From Sipunculus nudus (Eukaryota > Annelida > Sipuncula > Golfingiida > Sipunculidae), in assembly GCA_026874595.1 (NCBI GenBank), contig CM049313.1:59291159-59355158 (forward strand): a stretch of DNA of 64,000 nucleotides, given 5' to 3'. This document shows, in pieces, positions 59,440 through 64,000 of this stretch. The notes beneath the pieces are model-generated. The model saw only the letters and a program-made list of their open reading frames with translations, did no database searches and was not told the origin of the DNA. Made by a program: the position numbers and the translations under genes. Numbering within the stretch: the stretch's first letter is position 1; every line of letters begins with the position of its first letter.

Positions 59440-62159
59440 GTATCCCCAGACAAAGTCGGGGGATACTATGTTTTCATACCGGTCCCCCCGCCGCCGCCGC
59501 TGCCGCCGCATATAAATCTTGTTGGCGCGATAACCAAAAAAATATTTCACGGAACTTTACCAAACTTGGTATATGTATAGATATGGGTAAGAGGACAACG
59601 TCTATTGAAAATGAGGTCATGACCTTTATTGGAGAGTGTCCTCGACCTGGAATAGGTCCAATTTTTTGGAAAATCACACAAATTCTTTAATATCTCAAGA
59701 AATCTTGCATGGATTTATCCCAAAATCAAGTTGATGGAAGATCATGGATAGGGTTGTCATGTTCCAGAAACTGGTGGCGCCACCTATTATTCTTTACTTG
59801 TTTTCGTGATGTTTAATACCCCCAAAATTGCCACCTTACAGTACTGTGAGCATTATAAGTAAAAAAATAATGGACAGATTTCTTTTATATTATGCATATA
59901 CATAGGTATGGGTTATGGGATGATGTTTATTCAAATTGGGGTCATGAGCTTTCCTATGATAGTGGCCTTGACCTTGAATATTGCCATATACTGTAGATTC
60001 AGATAATATTGTGTGCTTAAAATTTCGTGGTTTTTGTACAAAACACATATCGTGGGGTATTTTAATTCGTGGAAAGACAAAGAAAACTTTAGAAAATTAT
60101 TGTTATTAATACCTCCATATGCGCAAGGAAGACGAGCCCTATGTACACAGGTGCTTTGGCTCAGATGCTTATCGCACGGTGCGCCTGTACCGCGGTCAAT
60201 CAGGTCAGTGTTGAACAAACATGCTCCGCCCGACGCGAGCCTAACAAAGAATTAATCAGCCGTGACCGACACGTGCTGGGCGATACATCGGCTGTTAGTT
60301 GTAACACCCGATACATCGGCTATCAGTTATAACACCCGATCACACCACGTTAACAGAAAACGTAAATCATCACTTGACCGGGGGAAAAAATAAACGGGAC
60401 CGTCCACATGAAGGTTTTTAACTTTTTTTTTATCTAGGCGGTAGTCACATGTGGCGCCTGTAAATCCCTGACGGGGCGGTGAGACGAGACACGGTTCGTT
60501 CGTCATTCATCATGTCAGCTATATTTGGAGATTATAAAGAAATAATTAGCCTAATAGTATTCGGTGATGCTTACTTACGCTAACATATATATGTACCACT
60601 ATCGGCAATATTCGGAAAAAGTACCGCCTTATTCGGAATAAGTGCTCTTTCGCGTCCCGCGGTAATCAAGGTAATGCAAATGAGTTTACACGGCCCTTGT
60701 CTTTTGGACCAATAGGTAGCGTAAGTCTCGTTTAATATCTATTGAAAGAAGGTTGAAAAGCTATGGTTACGAACATTGGAACTTGTGTACCGTTCTTGGC
60801 GTGTCAGAACTACCGCTTTGCTCGACAGAAATGTGATATTGTTCTTGAATTTTTCATCCGAAATGCTGATAAGAGGAAAATACGTTTTCAGTTTAAATTA
60901 TACTTTGATATTGTTTTATTGTAAAGATATCAGGGGGCCGTGTTCGTACGATATTAGGGGAAATAATTTAATTGACAAAAGAATATTTATAAATCCCGTA
61001 TTTTTATAGTAATTTACGAAAAGCAATTCAGTGCATTTAATGATTGTATCAAAAACAATCATAAAAAAGTAATAAACAATTTTTGTATCTTTATTGAAAA
61101 TTCAGCCAGCGTTAACAATTATGAATATAAAGTCGACCACCAGCTGCCGTTGAGATACCGTATATCCTCTGACCGTGTGATTTTTTGATCGTTGGAATCA
61201 TGAATTCGTGGATTATCTTGATCCACGAAAACCACGAAAATAAAATCCCAACTAATATTTCTGAATCTACAGTATGGTGAAAATCTCCAGTGTTGATAGC
61301 CATATGGATTTCAAACATGACTTATGTATGGCCCACCACTAAAGTAAGAACCCTATAGGTTCTAGGGTCATGAGGTCAAAGGTCAAGGTCACTGGACTTG
61401 CATTTTAAGAAATACTGTGGATGCATTTTAAGCCAAACTTTCATCCCAGGTCTTCCATCTTGAATATATAGCTCACTTGCCAATAGTGGATGATCCATAT
61501 AAATTTTGGGGTCACAAGGTCAAAGGTCAAGGCCACAGGAGCTATCTATCCAAAAATTAGTTTCTGGATGATAATTCCTGCTTTTATTGATGTATTGATT
61601 TCAAATTTGACTTATATATGTCCCATTAAAAAAGCAAGAGTCCAGTTGATTTTTGGGTCATGAGGTCAAAGGTCAAGGTCACAGGACACATCTCTAAAAA
61701 GATTGTGGATGCATTTTCAGCCAAACATTTCATCTCAGATCTTTCATCTTGCACATATAGTTCTCCTGCCAAGAGAGGAAGAACACTATCAATTTTGAGG
61801 TCACAAGGTCAAAGGTGAAGGTCACAGGAGCCATCTGTCCAAAAAAATTAGTTTCTGGATGATAATTCCTGCTTTATTGATGTATAGATTTCAAACATGT
61901 CTTGCATATGTCCCATTGGAAAAGCAAGACCCAAATTGATTATGGGGTCATGAGGTCAAAGGTCAAGGTCACAGGACACATCTTTAAAAAGATCAAGGTC
62001 ACAGGACCAACATCTTCAACAAGATTGTGGATTGTTAGATGGAAGAAACAATAAATATGTGTCAGTATATGCTGCTAAAAATGGGGGTCTATTCTTAAAG
62101 GGGGGGGGCCTACTATGTCTGGGGATACTCTGGCACCTGCCATGCCAGGAAATGTCTAG
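59440..62159 (+). mobile_element. Helitron/Helentron-like family G, copy G2, in the CRTC intron
   Basis: The 5' terminus GTATCCCCAGACA with the ATCCCC/GGGGAT hairpin is at 59440-59466. It is followed by a CCG-rich tract and the 330-bp module ending in GGTGGCGCCACC (59773-59784). The internal 290-bp-type units carry DR1 sites at 61373, 61517, 61663 and 61953. The 3' end has ATGTCTGGGGATAC, a decayed hairpin GGCACCTGCCATGCC (62132-62146) and CTAG at 62156-62159 followed by T. It is interrupted by the transposon at 59991-61272. No coding capacity is seen. Confidence 0.8.
59991..61272. mobile_element. TA-flanked TIR DNA transposon nested in G2
   Basis: The ends are CTGTAGATTCAGATAATATT and, on the other strand, CTGTAGATTCAGAAATATTA (13 bp identical, longer imperfect). 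Subterminal TTCGTGG motifs occur at both sides. TA is duplicated at 59989-59990 and 61273-61274. Copy G1 preserves the empty site (GCCATATATGGTGAAAA, 49854-49870), which confirms both ends and the duplication. TA duplication fits Tc1/mariner-type elements, but no transposase is present. The interior includes a CpG-rich block (60120-60490) and a 28-bp tandem duplication (60281-60336). Confidence 0.85.
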
Positions 62160-62271
62160 TTTATTTAGGGGACATTATATAAATCTGTAATTTGATTTTT
62201 TTGCAGAATATAAATAATTGATCTGATTACTTTTGTGTATTAAGAGCAGGGTGTCATATATAAGCAGGGGC

Positions 62272-64000
62272 ATGTTGAGTCTTGTCATATGACATGTTCC
62301 AGGCATAGCCTTGTCATATGACATGGTCAAGGCTGAGTTGTGTCAAGTCATATCATATGACATAGTCAAACTTGAGCCTTGTCATATAACATGGTCTAGG
62401 TTAAACCTTGTCACATTACATGGTCCAGGTTAAACCTTGTCACATGACATGGTCCAGGTTGAAGCTTGCACATGACATGATCCAGATTGAGCTTTGTCAT
62501 ATGGCATGATCCAGATTGAGTCTTGTCAAGTGACATGATCCAGGTTGGGTATTGTCAAGTGACAAGATCCAGGTTGGGTCTTGTCAAGTGATATGATCCA
62601 GCTTGAGTCTTGTCAAGTGACATGATTCAGGATGGGCCTTGTCAAGCGACATGATCCAGGTTGGGTCTTGTCAAGTGACATGATCCAGGTTGGGTCTTGC
62701 CAAGCAACATGATCTGGGTTGGGTCTTGTCTAGTGACGTGATCCAGGTTGGGTCTTGTCATGTAACATGATCCAGTTGGGTCTTGTCATGTAACATGATC
62801 CAGGGTGGGTCTTGTCATGTAACATGATCTAGGTTGGGTCTTGTCATGTAACATGGTCCATGTTGGGTCTTGTCATGTAACATGATCCAGGTTTGGTCTT
62901 GTCAAGCGACATGATCCCACATGGGTCTTGTCAAGCAACATGATCCAGGTTGGGTCTTGTCAAGCAACATGATCTTGGTTGAGTCTTGCCTAGTGACATG
63001 ATCCAGGTTGGGTATTGTCATGTAACATGATTCAGGTTGGGTCTTGTCATGTAACATGATCTAGGTTGGGTCTTGTCATGTAACATGATTCAGGTTGGGT
63101 CTTGTCCTGTAACATGATCTAGGTTGGGTCTCGTCATGTAACGTGATCCAGGTTGAGTCTTGTGAACTAACATGATCCAGGTTTGGTCTTGTCATGTAAT
63201 ATGATCCAGGTTGAGTCTTGTGAACTAACATGATCCAGGTTGGGTCTTGTCAAGTTATATGATCCAGGTTGGGTCTTGTCTAGCTACATGATCCAGGTTG
63301 GGTCTTGTCAAGCGACATGATCCAGGTTGAGTCTTGTGAACTGACATAATCCAGGATGGGTCTTGTCAAGCAACATGATCTGGGTTGGGTCTTGTCTAGT
63401 GACATGATCCAGGTTGGGTCTTGTCATGTAACATGATCTAGGTTGGGTCTTGTCATGTAACATGATCTAGGTTGGGTCTTGTCATGTAACATGATCCAGG
63501 TTGGGTCTTGTCATGTAACATGATCCAGGTTGGGTCTTGTCATGTAACATGATCCAGGTTGGGTCCTGTCATGTAACATGATCCAGGTTGGGTCTTGTCA
63601 TGTAACAGGATCTGGGTTTGGTCTTGTCATGTAACATGATCCAGGTTGGGTATTGTCATGTAACATGATCCAGGTTGGATCTTGTCATGTAACATGATCC
63701 AGCTTGAGTCTTGTCATGTAACATGATCAAGTTTGAGTCTTTTCATGTAACATGATCCAGCCTGAGTCTTGTCATGGAACATGATCCAGGTTGAGTCTTG
63801 TGAACTAACATGATCTAGGTTGGGTCTTGTCAAGTTATATGATCCAGGTTGGGTCTTGTCAAGCTACATGATCCAGGTTGGGTCTTGTCAAGCGACATGA
63901 TCCAGGTTGAGTCTTGTGAACTGACATAATCCAGGTTTGGTCTTGTTAACTGACTTGATCCAGGATGGGTTTTGTCAAATGACATGAACCTGATTAATTC
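62272..64000. repeat. 29-bp minisatellite array, runs off the window
   Basis: About 59 head-to-tail units of 29 bases, built on GATCCAGGTTGGGTCTTGTC followed by ATGTAACAT. Each typical unit contains the 13-base palindrome TCATGT-A-ACATGA. Units at the left edge (62280-62400) are diverged (TCATATGACAT), while those around 63410-63660 are nearly identical, as expected for an array homogenised from the middle. Variant units with GTGAACTAACAT or CAAGCGACAT recur as higher-order blocks (63120-63330 resembles 63780-63960). Confidence 0.95.

Noticed and set aside
60120-60490. CpG-rich block as the CRTC promoter
   Set aside because: It lies downstream of CRTC exons and wholly inside a TA-flanked transposon whose empty site is preserved in G1. 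It is kept only as a low-interest finding.
62272-64000. Regular 29-base repeats resembling a CRISPR array
   Set aside because: Units are head to tail with no unique spacers, and the context is clearly eukaryotic. It is a minisatellite.
1-64000. Reverse transcriptase, integrase, transposase or viral genes
   Set aside because: I looked for these signatures in the open frames and saw none. All mobile elements here appear nonautonomous.

Overview
This is a eukaryotic, AT-rich, intron/intergenic window, most likely from a bivalve mollusc. It has GT-AG exons, tRNA-derived SINE and hAT/MULE/TIR transposon remnants, and above all many copies of repeats typical of bivalve genomes: a terminal hairpin, a (GTCC/GTCT)n microsatellite, 180-300 bp internal tandem units and a 3' hairpin ending in CTAG. 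No rRNA, tRNA, CRISPR or bacterial operon was seen. The species cannot be named from the sequence alone.

The only gene I can identify is a CREB-regulated transcription coactivator (CRTC/TORC) on the + strand near the right end. Exon 58966-59027 encodes a peptide ending YLSPPADTSWRR, the nearly invariant block just before the SIK phosphorylation site. A probable preceding exon lies at 58072-58131 and joins it in phase 0. The CREB-binding N-terminal exon and the exon carrying the SIK site were not found, so they lie outside the window or are too diverged to recognise. Whether the 58 kb on the left is CRTC intron or intergenic DNA cannot be decided here.

Layout. 1-3455: sparse, one repeat fragment. 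3459-10605: long family-A elements (head-to-tail), with an inserted promoter-like repeat (F1). 10893-11781: TIR element. 14374-14648: hAT-like MITE. 16905-17950 and 18640-19785: two Helitron-like elements (families D and E). 20204-22274: long-TIR foldback/MULE-like element. 22275-29550: mostly unique. 29560-32529: three Helitron-like elements end to end (B, H, C). 34428-37371: a TIR element split by a family-A copy. 37660-43280: mostly unique. 43289-44312: hAT element with perfect 8-bp target duplication. 44359-45010: SINE, GC-rich ORF segment and MITE. 45077-48616: B, I, E and C copies. 48984-52562: composite family-G element with duplicated ends. 52563-57940: unique sequence with the F2 and MITE copies. 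58072-59027: CRTC exons. 59440-62159: second family-G element in the CRTC intron, carrying a nested TA-flanked transposon. 62272-64000: a 29-bp minisatellite running off the window.

The main signal outside the gene is modular: at least five unrelated repeat families share one body plan, matching Helentron-associated elements (HINE/DINE-1 type). They also share a 12-bp palindrome (GGTGGCGCCACC) and, in families C and G, many perfect nuclear-receptor DR1 sites (AGGTCAAAGGTCA). The protein functions given for CRTC are family knowledge; the repeat structures, target duplications and hairpins were read directly from the sequence.
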